DNA of 64,000 nucleotides, from assembly GCF_037076355.1 (NCBI RefSeq), contig NZ_AP026968.1:1070501-1134500 (forward strand), read 5' to 3'. The DNA comes from Streptococcus parapneumoniae. GTDB taxonomy: Bacteria > Bacillota > Bacilli > Lactobacillales > Streptococcaceae. Below are positions 29,301-38,802 of this stretch, piece by piece. Made by a program: the position numbers and the translations under genes. The number at the start of each line of letters is the position of its first letter. Positions within the stretch are counted from its first letter, which is position 1. The notes below the pieces were generated by a model. It searched no databases, was not told where the DNA came from, and saw only the letters and a list, made by a program, of their open reading frames with translations.

Positions 29301-30108
29301 TTGAAGATTGTTTCTCTTCTTTTGTTGGATTGGTTAATTCTGTAGAGAGAGGTTTTTCAACTACTTGGACTTCTGTGGACTTAGTTGAAGAAACAGGTTT
29401 TTCTTCCTGAATAGTTTGTACCTTTGATGGATTCTCTACAAAATTTGGTGTAACATTGTAATCTACCTTTTGTTGATTTTTAGAAGTAGCTACTGATTTC
29501 TCTTGATTACTTACTTCGGAATCAGAAGTAGTTTTCCCCTCTTTGATATATCCAATATAAGTGTAACCTGAAATCTCTTTAGGAAGAGGTAATTTTTCTC
29601 CTGAAGTTAATTCATAGTCCGTATTGTAATTCAGTAAGAGATTATTTTCTAAAGCATGAGCTGAAACTAAGACACCATTTCCTATCCCTGCAACCAATAC
29701 TAAATGTAATACCGTTTTATTCTTAACTTTTTTCTTAGAAACAGCAAAAACTAAAATCCCCAGAGCTGCTAAGCTAGCACCAGCAACTAAGGCTTGCATC
29801 TCATTCTTGCTTCCAGTATTTGGCAATTCTCCCAATTGATTTTGGGAATTTAATTTATAAACAAGATAATAAGTCTCATCATTCTCCGTGTATGTCGGAA
29901 TATCATAGACAAGTTGCTTCTTTTCATCTGATGATAGCTCTGACTCTGTCACATATTTATAGTGAACACCTTTAGTCTCTTGAGCCTCTACAGATGAACT
30001 ACCTAATACAGACATAAAAAACAAACTTGAAATCGTAGCAGATACAAGTCCTACTGATAATTTTCTAAATGAAAAACGCTGCTGTTTTTCACCAAAATAC
30101 TTTTCCAT
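23368..30108 (-). CDS. iga: IgA1-specific zinc metalloprotease, M26 family (ZmpA)
   Basis: A 2246-residue protease that cleaves the hinge of human IgA1. The N-terminus (MEKYFGEKQQRFSFRKLSVG) matches pneumococcal IgA1 protease as I recall it: a YSIRK-type signal, LPNTG at 95-99 near the N-terminus, then two membrane segments. A G5 domain (about 315-395) precedes four 17-residue EVQPELPEAVV repeats (about 415-480), then a roughly 500-residue Ser/Thr/Glu/Pro-rich stalk. GLUG-type repeats (about 1190-1310) follow, and the zinc site HEMTH is at 1892 with Glu 20 residues after the second His. The C-terminus (DQTNDFRRSIFENKK) is typical. It is longer than the roughly 2000 residues I recall because of the stalk. 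A strong AAGGAGG site sets the start. Confidence 0.92.
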   Translation of the reverse strand: MEKYFGEKQQRFSFRKLSVGLVSATISSLFFMSVLGSSSVEAQETKGVHYKYVTESELSSDEKKQLVYDIPTYTENDETYYLVYKLNSQNQLGELPNTGSKNEMQALVAGASLAALGILVFAVSKKKVKNKTVLHLVLVAGIGNGVLVSAHALENNLLLNYNTDYELTSGEKLPLPKEISGYTYIGYIKEGKTTSDSEVSNQEKSVATSKNQQKVDYNVTPNFVENPSKVQTIQEEKPVSSTKSTEVQVVEKPLSTELTNPTKEEKQSSNSQEQLAEHKNLKTNKDKKVSPKEKTGVNTLNPQDEVLSGQLNKPELLYREEAIETKIDFQEEIQENPDLAEGTVRVKQEGKLGKKVEVIRIFSVNKEKVSREIISTSTTAPVLRIVEKGTKKPQVIKDQPETGVEHKDVQSGAIVEPAVQPALPEAVVTDKGEPEVQPELPAAVVTDKGVPEVQPELPEAVVSDKGVPEVQPELPEATSENTPAPSKPETPASTESAANGAEGTEGGTVGVDQPVTWTSNSDDSSAKSEETGAEGTEAKETEKSEANATPKENATEEGTSEATGKEVKETEEVVTPAPEGTSEATETATSAPAATSTNENTNEGESEKTEVEEQPATDGTASSATTSNSVESTPVTDATPSNDETTEQSGSSAPKAEVTGENKPSTSEPTESAPASTESAANKAGGKESAELAEPKTEAPTTPENKEEQPGAPEAPEPKVTESEAAKPAPKEAGITAGNEVKETEEAVTPTPVTDNSPSDTGTTDQPVVSNPSSEASAPSTEGSATGDTPAPETLTNTEESGKQSVETSHSGAESATEVTGEASETTSGDEGKEEKEANEQSGASTEPSIVSEGGSPATQSAGEEDKSESTSETSTTPPVDATNDSGNSESSPSVIEGNKEEPNSQNTEASTEKGNSESSNSDSEKPQGDEPTVQVGSEPTASTEGTSTGKEDSAPKAEEKQVDKKLELRNISNVELFTVENNKYRHVTSFDAVPNDPSNYFMKVKSENFKDVMLPVKSIESVRKDNQDVYKIVGQANDLIQHENNSTLENYTYYLPKVIKSENGVYTSFKNLVEAMNSNPSGEFRLGATMDAREVELQDGKESYIEKEFSGRLIGENKGKYYAIYNLKKPLFRTLNRATVKDISIKEANISSKDDAATIAKEAKNGTNITNVHSSGVIAGEHSIGGLVSQVTDSRILNSSYTGRITNTYDTKSTYQIGGLVGKLSGDNALIEKSISSIDMATNANQGDQTVGGIAGVVDRSARISNSYVEGNLNNVKHFGKVGGVVGNLWDAISGEEKSGQLSNVLSDVNVTNGNAIAGYDFTGIKATNTYSNKNNKVVSVVQVDDELVTKDSEKQRGTVLEADKVNAKKVELVSKHSTKVEDFDFTSRYTTSYKEVTDYQQSREQVYKNIEKLLPFYNRETIIKYGNLVENNSDLFTEKLLSVVPMKNNEVITDINKNKREINKLLLHFEGNKSQVLNITYKDDFSKVAEYNIEGQGLLYTPNTLLHNYDNIVKTVLNDLKSVKYDSGAVRKVLDISNDIKLTELYLDEQFEKTKANIEDSLSKLLSADAAVAENNNKIIDNYVIEKIKNNKEALLLGLTYLERWYNFKYDNVSAKDLVLYYLDFFGKSNSSALDNVIELGKSGFNNLLAKNNVITYNVLLSKNYGTESLFKALEGYRKVFLPNVSNNDWFKKQSKAYIVEEKSNIKEVREKQEKEGTEYSIGVYDRLTSPSWKYQSMVLPLLTLPKEKMVFMIANISTIGFGAYDRYRSLEYPKGEKLNKFVEDNAKEAAKRFRDHYDYWYKILDKENKEKLYRSILVYDAFRFGTDEKVDKDTYQATFETDHPAIKNFFGPAGNNVVHNQHGAYATGDAFYYMAYRMLDKSGAVTYTHEMTHNSDREIYLGGYGRRSGLGPEFYAKGLLQAPDHPDDPTITINSILKYEDSENSTRLQVADPTQRFNSAEDLHNYMHNMFDVIYMLEYLEGKAVANLETNQKYELLRKIENKFDLDQDGNNVYATNVVRRLTMDEVNKLNSFDSLIENDIITSRGYKDQEYKRNGYYTIDLFSPIYSALSGEKGTPGDLMGRRIAFELLAAKGYKEGMVPYISNQYEKDAKVAGSKINSYGKEVGLVTDKLVLEKVFNNRYRTWVEFKKDMYKERENKFSKLNRVNFINPNNPLSRQRNVSVTDISVLDRMVAEAVRGDAEDFTAQLYPDTNSRVLKLKKAIFKAYLDQTNDFRRSIFENKK
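28690..28865 (-). repeat. 17-residue tandem repeats in iga
   Basis: Four copies of a 51-base unit (EVQPELPEAVVSDKGVP and variants) lie just after the G5 domain. The unit is the same as in the adjacent zmpD-like gene, giving two blocks of direct repeats about 6 kb apart. Confidence 0.85.
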
Positions 30109-30196
30109 GATTCCTCCTTGAAATAAAATTTATATTTATGTTACGAAGGCCTTTAATATATTAGTGTATTATCTATAAAAAAGGCATCACACTTTA

Positions 30197-30202
30197 ATTA
30201 TA
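30197..30202 (-). promoter_or_regulatory. -10 box of the iga promoter
   Basis: On the - strand GAGTATAATTAAAG contains a perfect TATAAT about 90 bases before the iga ATG. No clear -35 is seen 17 bases upstream. The leader between them is AT-rich. Confidence 0.5.
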
Positions 30203-30291
30203 CTCTTAATTTACCAAAAAGTCTTAAAATTGAGTTGCGTTTTCATACGTTGTTTTATATGCTTTGTTTTATATTATTTTTGGGATACAAT

Positions 30292-30324
30292 AACACCTAC
30301 CATGAAACTTCCACGGTAGGTGTT
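30292..30324 (-). terminator. Terminator of the 392-residue hypothetical gene
   Basis: AACACCTACC pairs perfectly with GGTAGGTGTT around a 13-base loop, beginning two bases past the stop codon. Confidence 0.8.
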
Positions 30325-30326
30325 AC

Positions 30327-31505
30327 TCATATCACTAATCGTTCTAAAAATGGTTTGAGGCAGTTGAGGAGAATTCCTTCTATCCAGCTTTCTTGTGCTG
30401 AGGAGAGATGATCTGCTGGGAGGCTTTCTTTTAAAAAGTCTCGGACTTGTTCTGGTGCGATTTCAAACTCAAAGGCTTTCATTTTATAGAAAAAGTCGAG
30501 CAGATGGTCTGATAAGTATTCAGTTGAAAAGGGGACTTCTCCACTTTTTCGATATTCTAATAAGAGCCGAGCAAATCGGGATTTTTCTTCAGGAAGCTCA
30601 CGAAAATAGGAATTGAGGAGCCAGGTCTGCTTCTGCTTTCTTTCAATTGGATCCTGACTGGCAATTCGTTGGTCTTTTTCCAGCTCTTTTTGGTATTGTT
30701 TGGCCTTGATAGCCCGTTCTGTTCTATTTTTACCAAAAAGAATTTTCTCCCACTTGCGTTCTTCTTGGGTTAGGGTTTCTGTAAAGCCAAAGTAATCTTG
30801 GTAGGCACGCTCTGCTGGTCCCATGGCTAGAACCAGATTGTCTGCATACTGCTTGGCGATTTTATCCCTCTTCCTGCGCTCTTTCTCAGCCTGGATACGC
30901 AGTTCTTGTTCGTAGTCAATTTTCTCCTTACCTAGCTTGACAAGGTAGAGTTGGTCATCTGGCTTTCCAAGTAAAAAGGGTTTGATACACTTTTCAAGGA
31001 CTTCTTCCATCCGAGCCTTTTTCTTTGGTTCCGCCTTAGTCCAACTCCCGCCTTGAAAGACTTCTAGGAAAAGCTGGTAGTCTCTCTCAGGTGTGAACTG
31101 ATTGCCACGATTGGGCTTGAAAACACCTTTTTCCCAGAGCCACTTTAGAAGTCGCTCGTCAAAGTCACTTTTATTGACCTTGATTTTTTCTTTTTTCTGG
31201 GCTTTTCTGGTAAGATTTTCAACCTTTCTGAGTAATTTTTCTTCCTCTTCTAGTTGCTGGTCAAGGGACAATCGATGAAAATGACGAACACAGTCGCTGC
31301 CGATTGGAAAGAGGCGTTGGCCTGTGACACCATTAAAGAGTTCGTAGGCGTATTTGATGGCATTTCCACAGACACAATTGCTACGGCCGATACCGTTAAA
31401 AATCAAGGAAACTTCATTCCATTCCTTGGTAGCTTGTTCCCAAGTATCAGCTTTTGAAGCCTGTAAAACCGCATCGTGCAGGGGTTTTCTAACTGGAAGT
31501 GTCAT
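30327..31505 (-). CDS. Conserved hypothetical protein with Cys-containing N-terminal domain
   Basis: A 392-residue soluble protein. Residues about 40-75 contain SNCVCGNAIKY and GSDCVRHF, a C-x-C...C pattern plus His that could bind zinc. The middle (about 80-260) is highly charged, with EEEEKLLRKVENL and EKERRKRDKI stretches predicted to be coiled coil. Its position between the iga and rexAB loci matches an unnamed gene at the same place in pneumococcal genomes as I recall. Its partners and function are unknown. The start ATG follows GGAGATCTC. Confidence 0.7.
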   Translation of the reverse strand: MTLPVRKPLHDAVLQASKADTWEQATKEWNEVSLIFNGIGRSNCVCGNAIKYAYELFNGVTGQRLFPIGSDCVRHFHRLSLDQQLEEEEKLLRKVENLTRKAQKKEKIKVNKSDFDERLLKWLWEKGVFKPNRGNQFTPERDYQLFLEVFQGGSWTKAEPKKKARMEEVLEKCIKPFLLGKPDDQLYLVKLGKEKIDYEQELRIQAEKERRKRDKIAKQYADNLVLAMGPAERAYQDYFGFTETLTQEERKWEKILFGKNRTERAIKAKQYQKELEKDQRIASQDPIERKQKQTWLLNSYFRELPEEKSRFARLLLEYRKSGEVPFSTEYLSDHLLDFFYKMKAFEFEIAPEQVRDFLKESLPADHLSSAQESWIEGILLNCLKPFLERLVI

Positions 31506-31520
31506 GAGATCTCCTTTCTA

Positions 31521-31681
31521 ATATTCAATGAAAACCAAAAAGCAAACTAGGAAGCTAGCCGCAGATTGCTCAAAGCACTGCTTTGAGGTTGTAGATAGAA
31601 CTGACGAAGTCAGCTCAAAATACTGTTTTGAGGTTGCAAATGGAAGCTGACGTGGTTTGAAGAGATTTTCGAAGAGTATAA
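31521..31681. repeat. BOX element (A-B-C form)
   Basis: The ends ATTCAATGAAAACC and TTTTCGAAGAGTATA are inverted, and the interior has CTCAAAGCACTGCTTTGAGG and CTCAAAATACTGTTTTGAGG, a repeated boxB/boxC-like hairpin, then GCTGACGTGGTTTGAAGAG (boxA end). It separates rexA from the hypothetical gene. Confidence 0.9.
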
Positions 31682-31682
31682 A

Positions 31683-34600
31683 TTATACCTTTACAACTTG
31701 AACCTCATCTTTACCGAGTAAAATCAAGTATTTTTCAATATTTTCAATCGAATAGGCTCGAGATAAAGCCTCTCCGTATAGGGCTAACTGACCGCGATAA
31801 CGGTCTATGAGTTGACTTGGTTCATCATAGCGGTCTGTCTTATAGTCGAACAGAATAATCCTATCCTCATAAAGCAGATAGCCATCAAGGATACCACGCA
31901 CAACAAAGTCTTCCTGACTCTTTTGGTCTCGTTTGAGCATGGAGAAAGGTTGCTCGCGATAAAGATGGTTGGTATTAGCGAGAATTTCCTGACCGAGTGC
32001 TGTGTCAAAGAATGCAAGAATTTTAGCAAGATTGATCTTGTCCCTAACAGCTGGTCTGGTTTGAACTTGTTTGAGAGTTTCCGTCAGGCTAACAAGTGTT
32101 GGTCGCTGACTGAGGTCCATTCTCTGCATGAGTTCGTGGGTGGCACTACCAATCTCAGCTCCTGTTACCTTTTCTTTGGTTGAAAAATCTGGCAAATCAA
32201 AGCTAATTTTCTTGTCTACTGACTGGCCTTGACCTGCAATCTCAACACCTTCCATATCCATAACTGGTTCGTAGAATTTCTTGATTTGACTTGGGGTTTG
32301 AACACTAGGCAGTTCAATGGCTGCCCGGTGAAGAGTATTATAAACCTCCACCTCTTTCAGCATTTCAAGGGCTTCTTTAATGCTTTCAGACTGGCGATTG
32401 TCTGCTTGGGAGCTATCTTGGAGAGGACTTTTGTTTTCCAATTCTCCGATAGCTTCTCTAGTCAACTGGTCTTCACCAACAAAGCGATAGCTAAAGTTGA
32501 GATTGTCCTTAGTAAACACTTTACTGATAGCCCAAAGCCAATCTTGGAAATTCTTGGCTTGCAGTCTAGTATTGCTATTTAGTTTTCCATTTTTAGCTGC
32601 TGGGTATTCCTTGGCTTCCAGTTTTTCACGAGAACCCTTGCCGACAAGATAGAGCTTTTTCTCAGCCCGCGTCATGGCAACATACAGCAGACGCATTTGT
32701 TCTGAGTAGCTAGCCAGCTGTAATTCTTCTTCATTCTGTCTATAGGTCAGGCTAGGAATAGAGAGCTTGATGGTTTTAGGATAGTGAGTTTCTACTGCTC
32801 CTGTCTCCATTTTGGCAATATATTTGACACCAAGACCATTCTGACGACTGAGAATGACTTCTGACATAGAGTCCTGCTTGTTAAAGTCTTGATCCATATT
32901 GAGGATAAAGACGTAAGGAAACTCCAGCCCTTTACTCTTGTGAATAGTCATGAGTTCTACAGCATCCTTGGGCGGTGCGACGGCCACGCTTGCAAGATCG
33001 TGCTGGGCTTCTAAAACTTGGTTAATCATACCAATAAAACGAGACAAGCCCTTGAAATTGCTCTTTTCAAATTGGTCTGCTCTTAAAGCTAGGGCATAGA
33101 GATTGGCCTGTCTAGCAGGACCATTTGGCAAAGCTCCAACATAATCATAATAAAAACGGTCGTTGTAAATCTTCCAAATCAAGTCATAGAGAGAGTGGGT
33201 TTTGGCATACAAGCGCCAAGAAGCCAATATATCCATGAATTGCTTTAGTTTCTCAGCTAGAGCTGTGTGAATCAAGTTTCTATGGCTGCTTGCCAGTTTT
33301 TGAGCATTGACCAGTTTCTCATAGAGATTTTCATGGACTTTATCCTCTGCTTTCTGAAGGGACAAACGTGCCAACTCGTCCTCATCAAATCCAAACATTG
33401 GAGACCTCATAAGAGCAACTAGGGCATAGTCTTGCAGGGGATTGTGAATGACACGAAGGGTGTCCAGCATGACTTGCACTTCTAGGGACTGGAGATAATT
33501 GTTTTGCTCTCCGTCGGTTTTGACAGGAATTCCATACTCAGATAGGGCGAGAAGAATCTGGTCATTACGACTGCGACTGGAGGTCAGAAGGGCAATTTCC
33601 TTAAAGGCAACACCTTTTTCCTGATGAAGTTTAAGGACTTCCTTGATGACCAGGCGCATTTCACCAGTAAGTTTAGTGTCAGCTTGGCTCTCTTCTTCTT
33701 CACCTGTGTCGTCCTTATCATAGAGGAGAAATTCTGCCTTGTTGTCTGGATTGGGAGTCAGTTTGGTATTGGCAAAAACAAGTTGGTGCATGTTATCATA
33801 GTTGATTTCACCGACTTCTTGATCCATAAGGCGCTCAAAGACATCATTGGTTGCTGACAGAACTTCTGAACTACTACGGAAATTTTCTTTGAGGAGAATC
33901 AGCTTGCCTTCGTGTGGATTTTGCGCATAGAGTTGGAACTTTTCATTGAAAATCTGCGGGTCTGCCTGACGGAAACGATAGATGGACTGCTTGATATCCC
34001 CTACCATAAAGCGATTGTGGCCATTAGAAAGTAATTCCAGCATCCGTTCTTGAATATGGTTGGTATCCTGATACTCATCGACCATGACTTCATGGAAGCG
34101 CTCCTGATAAGCCTCACGGACTTGAGGGAATTTCTCTAAAATCTCAATGGTGTAATGGCTGATATCAGCGAATTCAAAGGCATTTTCCTGGCGCTTACGT
34201 TCACGATAAGCCTCCACAAAATCGCTCATAAATGTTTGGAAAGTCTTAGCTAGTTCCCAGGTCTCTCCATGATAACGTTCTTGATAGTCGAGAATGGTTA
34301 TCTGGCCTGACAGTTGTCCTAGTTTAGCAAACTGGGTCTTTCTCTCTTCGTTATAGGCATCGGCCAGTGGCTTCAAATCAGCCTTACGGCTGGCATTAGT
34401 CAGAGCTCGACCGTTTTTCTCTTTTGAAATGGCGACAACACGCGCAAGCACTGCTTGATAAGCCTGACTATCGGACTCCTGATTTAAGGAGTCAATTTCA
34501 TCCAGAACTAACTGAACATTTTCTAAATAAGCAGCCTTGGGAAACTCCTTAGCATCGTTATCCAGATGATAACGGAAAAAGCTTTCCAAATCCCAAAGGG

Positions 34601-35333
34601 CTTGCTGGATTTGCTCAGTCAGTTTTTCTTTTTCACTGGTAAAATCAGCTTTTTCAAAGCCTTTGAGGAAAGATTCACTCAGCCACTTTTGAGGGTTGCT
34701 GGTGGATTGGAGGAAGTCATAAATTTTGTAAACTTGCTGGCGCAGACCCCGTTCGTCCTTGCCACGCCCTGCAAAATTTTTCAGCAAATGACTAAAGGTC
34801 TCTTTCTGTTTACCTTGGTAATGGGCTTCAAAGACCTCATGAAAGACTTCGTTTTTTAGAAGAAGTTGCTCGCTCTGGTTTTGTAAAATACGGAAATTAG
34901 GCGCAATATCAATCAGATAGCCATGTTTACCAAGGAATTTTTGTGTGAAAGAGTCCATGGTTCCGATGGCAGCGTTGGGTAGGTCTGCCAACTGACGACC
35001 CAAGTGTTGTTTGAGCTCGACATCATCCGTTTCTTGGATTTGTTGGCTGATTTTTTTCTCTAAACGTTCTTTAAGTTCAGTCGCAGCCTTGACGGTAAAG
35101 GTTGAGATAAAGAGTTGACTGATTTCCACTCCACGCGCCAATTGATCTAGAATGCGCTCGGCCATGACAAAGGTTTTTCCAGAACCAGCAGACGCTGAGA
35201 CAAGTATATTCTGACCAGAAGTGTAGATAGCTTCAATTTGTTCGGCAGTTTTCTTTTGTTCCTTGCCCGAATTTGCTTCTGCTTCTTGCAATTTTTGAAT
35301 TTCCTTCTCAGTTAAAAAGGGAATAGGCTTCAT
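31683..35333 (-). CDS. rexA: ATP-dependent helicase/nuclease subunit A (RexA/AddA)
   Basis: A 1216-residue UvrD-type helicase fused to a RecB-type nuclease, the AddA-like subunit for double-strand break processing and recombination. Walker A is [17 protein letters not shown] (about residues 47-63), the DEAD-type motif is VDEYQDTN (about 421), later motifs include [14 protein letters not shown], and the nuclease motif FDYKTDRYD is near 1167. Its start overlaps the rexB stop by 4 bases, so translation is coupled. Full length. Confidence 0.95.
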   Translation of the reverse strand: MKPIPFLTEKEIQKLQEAEANSGKEQKKTAEQIEAIYTSGQNILVSASAGSGKTFVMAERILDQLARGVEISQLFISTFTVKAATELKERLEKKISQQIQETDDVELKQHLGRQLADLPNAAIGTMDSFTQKFLGKHGYLIDIAPNFRILQNQSEQLLLKNEVFHEVFEAHYQGKQKETFSHLLKNFAGRGKDERGLRQQVYKIYDFLQSTSNPQKWLSESFLKGFEKADFTSEKEKLTEQIQQALWDLESFFRYHLDNDAKEFPKAAYLENVQLVLDEIDSLNQESDSQAYQAVLARVVAISKEKNGRALTNASRKADLKPLADAYNEERKTQFAKLGQLSGQITILDYQERYHGETWELAKTFQTFMSDFVEAYRERKRQENAFEFADISHYTIEILEKFPQVREAYQERFHEVMVDEYQDTNHIQERMLELLSNGHNRFMVGDIKQSIYRFRQADPQIFNEKFQLYAQNPHEGKLILLKENFRSSSEVLSATNDVFERLMDQEVGEINYDNMHQLVFANTKLTPNPDNKAEFLLYDKDDTGEEEESQADTKLTGEMRLVIKEVLKLHQEKGVAFKEIALLTSSRSRNDQILLALSEYGIPVKTDGEQNNYLQSLEVQVMLDTLRVIHNPLQDYALVALMRSPMFGFDEDELARLSLQKAEDKVHENLYEKLVNAQKLASSHRNLIHTALAEKLKQFMDILASWRLYAKTHSLYDLIWKIYNDRFYYDYVGALPNGPARQANLYALALRADQFEKSNFKGLSRFIGMINQVLEAQHDLASVAVAPPKDAVELMTIHKSKGLEFPYVFILNMDQDFNKQDSMSEVILSRQNGLGVKYIAKMETGAVETHYPKTIKLSIPSLTYRQNEEELQLASYSEQMRLLYVAMTRAEKKLYLVGKGSREKLEAKEYPAAKNGKLNSNTRLQAKNFQDWLWAISKVFTKDNLNFSYRFVGEDQLTREAIGELENKSPLQDSSQADNRQSESIKEALEMLKEVEVYNTLHRAAIELPSVQTPSQIKKFYEPVMDMEGVEIAGQGQSVDKKISFDLPDFSTKEKVTGAEIGSATHELMQRMDLSQRPTLVSLTETLKQVQTRPAVRDKINLAKILAFFDTALGQEILANTNHLYREQPFSMLKRDQKSQEDFVVRGILDGYLLYEDRIILFDYKTDRYDEPSQLIDRYRGQLALYGEALSRAYSIENIEKYLILLGKDEVQVVKV

Positions 35334-38300
35334 CGATTCAACTCCTCTCTTATTTTTTCAAACCAAGCTTGCTTGAGTTTTTCTCCGACCAGACGCTTGC
35401 CGTCAGCCAAGTCTAACTTTTCTAGAAAACGGGCTTGGCCTAAGTGGTAATTGGCTTCAAAGCCAGTAATGGCTTGATGCTGCTGAACGTAGGGGGCAAT
35501 GCTTCTACCATTTTCGGTATAAGGATTGATAGCGAACTGACCTGCTAAAATCTTCTCAGCCGCTTTCTTGTAAAGATGGGCATTGTAGTCCAGTAGGAGC
35601 TGGAATTCCTCATCTGTCAGCTGATTAGACTTGTTTTTATTGTAAAATTCGCCCAAATGACTGCTTTCTTTTTCTAAAAAGAGTCCTTGGTATTTCATAG
35701 ACTTGCTGGCTTCTACTACTGCACCTGCCAGACTTTTAACGGCCACCAAAGATTGGACAGGTTCAGCCATTTCCAAGTACATGGCACCAAAAAAGTTCTG
35801 CTCTCCTTCTCTTTTTAAGGCAGCTAAATAGGTTGGCAACTGGGAATTGAGTCCATTAAAGAAATGGGGAAACTGGAACTGAGTTAGACTGGATTTGTAG
35901 TCTACTACTCCTATCGCTCCATCGGCTTTCAAACGGTCAATCCGGTCCACCTTACCTCGTACAAAGACACTGCGTCCATTGTCCAATTGAATAAAGGCTT
36001 GGTCTTTGCCGCCAAAATTTGCCTCTTCTTTGATGGTTTCAATAGCTGGATTGTGTCGGAGAATGTGGCCAGTCGTCCGTGCAACATCAAGCAGAACTTC
36101 CTTGGTAAACTGGGCTTCCAAACTTTCCTGATAAATTGCTTCAAATTCGCGTTCTTTACTGGTTTCTTGAATAGCTTGTTCTAGACGTTTGTCAAAGGAA
36201 TCTTTGTTAGGCAACTGCAAGGCACGTTCAAAAATACGGTGCAAGAAATTTCCATGACTGCGAGCATCCGGACGCAAACGTAATTCTTCCTGCAAGCCTA
36301 ACACGTAGCGAAGAAAATAACTGTATTCATTGCGATAAAACTCCGTCAAACCAGAGGTAGACAGGTAAAATTCCTTGTCAGCTGGATAGAGAACCTGTAA
36401 GGTATCCTTGGTCAACTGCTTACTGCTTGGACTGGTTGGGAGGGCTGGATTTTCCAAACCTTGCTGTTCTAGTTTTTTACCCATGACACGTGACAGAACC
36501 TTGATAAAGGTCAAATCTTGCTCAGTCTCGCTCATCTCGCCCTGCTGGTGATAGGCAACCAGACTGGACAAAAGGCTGTGATATGAACCTATATCTTCCT
36601 TAGACAGCCCTTTGTGATTCATCCTCTTCTCTTTCCGACTAAATCCAAAATGGACCAACTCTTGAAGATAGGCAGATTCCTTACTTTCACTTTCATTAAA
36701 GAGGCTTGGAGACGACAAGACCAACTCTTTACGAGCAGAATTGACCAAGGAAAGCATAGTGTAGCGATTTTTCTTGAGATTTTCACTGCTGGCAATCAGC
36801 AATTGCGTCCCTTCTTCTGTCGCTTGGTTTAGGTTTTGCCTTTCTTCATCTGTCAAAAGGCTGGTGCTTTGCGCAATTTTTGGTAAATTGTCCTGAGTTA
36901 GCCCAATGGCGTAGACAAAGTCAGCAGTCAGTGGTGCAATCAAATCGTAACTCTGCACCAGAACGGTGTTCACTGTCGCTGGAATGGTACGGTATTGAGA
37001 TAGGCTCATTCCAGAATGGAGCAAGGCTAGAAAGTCCTCTAGACTAACCTGCGAACCAGCAAAAACGGTCGCAAATTGTTCTAAAACATGGCAGAAAGCC
37101 TTCCAAACTTCAGCTTGTCTTTCCTGTTCTACAGCTTCCATAGTGGCTGTCAAATCTTGTAACTGCTTGGTCACAGCTCCTTCTTTTAGAAAAGAGTTCC
37201 ACTTTTGCAAGATATTTTCAGCCTTCTGTTTTCGACTGGCAAAGAGAGTTTCAAGAGGTGTTAAAATACGCAGACGAAGGGCATTTAAACGTTCTAAATC
37301 AAATTTTCCATGGTGGGATTTGGTAAAGGTTTGCTGAAAGGCTGGCAAGCCATTGATACCAAGATAGCGAAGATATTGCTCAAAAGCATCAATATCAGCC
37401 TGACTAAGGTCGGTATATAGACCTGTTCTGAGAAGGTTTATCAAATCCTCCTGACGGAAACGATAGCGTTTTAAAGCTAAAATAGACTCGACAAACTGAG
37501 TCAAAGGGTGGTGTGCCATGGACTCGCTTCTACCAAGATAGAAAGGAATCTGGTACTGGTCAAAAATGGTTTTAAGAGATAACTGATAAGAAGCCACATC
37601 CCCCAAGAGAATACGAAAATGCTTGTAACTCAGATTTAAGTTCTCGTGTAATTTCTGACGAATGCTACGGGCTACTAGCTCCAACTCCTCCTTTTGCGTC
37701 AAGCAAGACCAGATTTGTAAGTTTTCACGATCCTTCTCATCGACATCTAATGTTAATTCTGAAAAGTCATAAGAAGACTCCAGCAAACGAGAGGCCTTGT
37801 CAAAGCTATCCATCTGCTCATGAGTTTGAGAACAGTCCAGAGCAGGTGTTTGGTATTTAGAGGCTAGATGATGGAGAAACTCCACGCTGGCTTGGTAGAG
37901 ATTGCCCTCGCTAAAGGGACTGGTATAAGCTTTCTTACTAGCATAAGCCCCAATGACAATCTCAACACCCTTGCCGTGAAGTAAGTCCACAATTCGCTCT
38001 TCTTCGGCAGAAAAACGTGTAAATCCATCAATAACCAAGGCGATTTGAGTAAAATCACTACTTACCTTGTCATTCTCGATAGCCTCAATCAAATGAGACA
38101 ACTGACTTCCCTGAGCTAACTGCCCTTGGTTAAGATAGACCGTTACCTTCTCAAAAATCAAGACTAAATCGGCCCTCTTGTCCTCATCCGTCAAACTCTC
38201 CAAGTCCAAAAAACTCATCTGAGCTTTGGTCATCTCGTGGTAAAGCTCAATCAACTGCTGGATAAATTGAGGGTCCTGCTTGATAGCACCATAAACACGT

Positions 38301-38605
38301 AAATCCTTAGGATCAAGTTCAGCAAGACATCTGTAAAAGGCCATACCAAGACCGATATCATCAAGACTGATCTTAGCTGGCAAATCATTCAAAATCAGGT
38401 AACGAGCCATCTGCGCAAAGCGCGTGACGGTAATCGCAAAAGAAGCCTGCTGGGACAAGCATTCCAGCACGGCGCGTTCCTTTTCAAAAGAAAGAGAGTT
38501 GGGGGCGATGTAGAAGACCCGCTTGCCAGCAACAACTAACTCTTCCGCCTCTCTGGTTAGAATTTCTGTCAAAGAAGTCCGAATATCAGTATAAAGTAAT
38601 TTCAT
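35330..38605 (-). CDS. rexB: ATP-dependent nuclease subunit B (RexB/AddB)
   Basis: A 1091-residue AddB-like partner of RexA. The C-terminal nuclease domain shows [12 protein letters not shown] (about residue 895), while the N-terminus starts [16 protein letters not shown] and lacks the Walker A motif of Bacillus AddB, as expected for RexB. I place the start at 38605, where GAGGCTGAG precedes ATG, rather than at the ATG eight codons upstream; 1091 residues matches what I recall for pneumococcal RexB. Operon with rexA. Confidence 0.93.
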   Translation of the reverse strand: MKLLYTDIRTSLTEILTREAEELVVAGKRVFYIAPNSLSFEKERAVLECLSQQASFAITVTRFAQMARYLILNDLPAKISLDDIGLGMAFYRCLAELDPKDLRVYGAIKQDPQFIQQLIELYHEMTKAQMSFLDLESLTDEDKRADLVLIFEKVTVYLNQGQLAQGSQLSHLIEAIENDKVSSDFTQIALVIDGFTRFSAEEERIVDLLHGKGVEIVIGAYASKKAYTSPFSEGNLYQASVEFLHHLASKYQTPALDCSQTHEQMDSFDKASRLLESSYDFSELTLDVDEKDRENLQIWSCLTQKEELELVARSIRQKLHENLNLSYKHFRILLGDVASYQLSLKTIFDQYQIPFYLGRSESMAHHPLTQFVESILALKRYRFRQEDLINLLRTGLYTDLSQADIDAFEQYLRYLGINGLPAFQQTFTKSHHGKFDLERLNALRLRILTPLETLFASRKQKAENILQKWNSFLKEGAVTKQLQDLTATMEAVEQERQAEVWKAFCHVLEQFATVFAGSQVSLEDFLALLHSGMSLSQYRTIPATVNTVLVQSYDLIAPLTADFVYAIGLTQDNLPKIAQSTSLLTDEERQNLNQATEEGTQLLIASSENLKKNRYTMLSLVNSARKELVLSSPSLFNESESKESAYLQELVHFGFSRKEKRMNHKGLSKEDIGSYHSLLSSLVAYHQQGEMSETEQDLTFIKVLSRVMGKKLEQQGLENPALPTSPSSKQLTKDTLQVLYPADKEFYLSTSGLTEFYRNEYSYFLRYVLGLQEELRLRPDARSHGNFLHRIFERALQLPNKDSFDKRLEQAIQETSKEREFEAIYQESLEAQFTKEVLLDVARTTGHILRHNPAIETIKEEANFGGKDQAFIQLDNGRSVFVRGKVDRIDRLKADGAIGVVDYKSSLTQFQFPHFFNGLNSQLPTYLAALKREGEQNFFGAMYLEMAEPVQSLVAVKSLAGAVVEASKSMKYQGLFLEKESSHLGEFYNKNKSNQLTDEEFQLLLDYNAHLYKKAAEKILAGQFAINPYTENGRSIAPYVQQHQAITGFEANYHLGQARFLEKLDLADGKRLVGEKLKQAWFEKIREELNR

Positions 38606-38775
38606 CTCAGCCTCGTTGGAATTTTTCATTACTTTTTATTATACCATGATTAGCCTCGTAAATCCGTTAAAATATTTAGGCCATCTCTTTTCTTCATCAT
38701 CTGCTAGATCTTAAATACTTAGCTTTACTTGTATTAGATAGAATAAATCTGCCTACTGAAAATCACATAATGAAA

Positions 38776-38797
38776 AAAGCCTCGGTAACAAGGCTTT
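38776..38797 (-). terminator. Terminator of the lipid kinase-like gene
   Basis: AAAGCCT pairs with AGGCTTT around an 8-base loop, with T6 following on the - strand. It lies 6 bases past the stop. Confidence 0.8.
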
Positions 38798-38802
38798 GAG
38801 TT

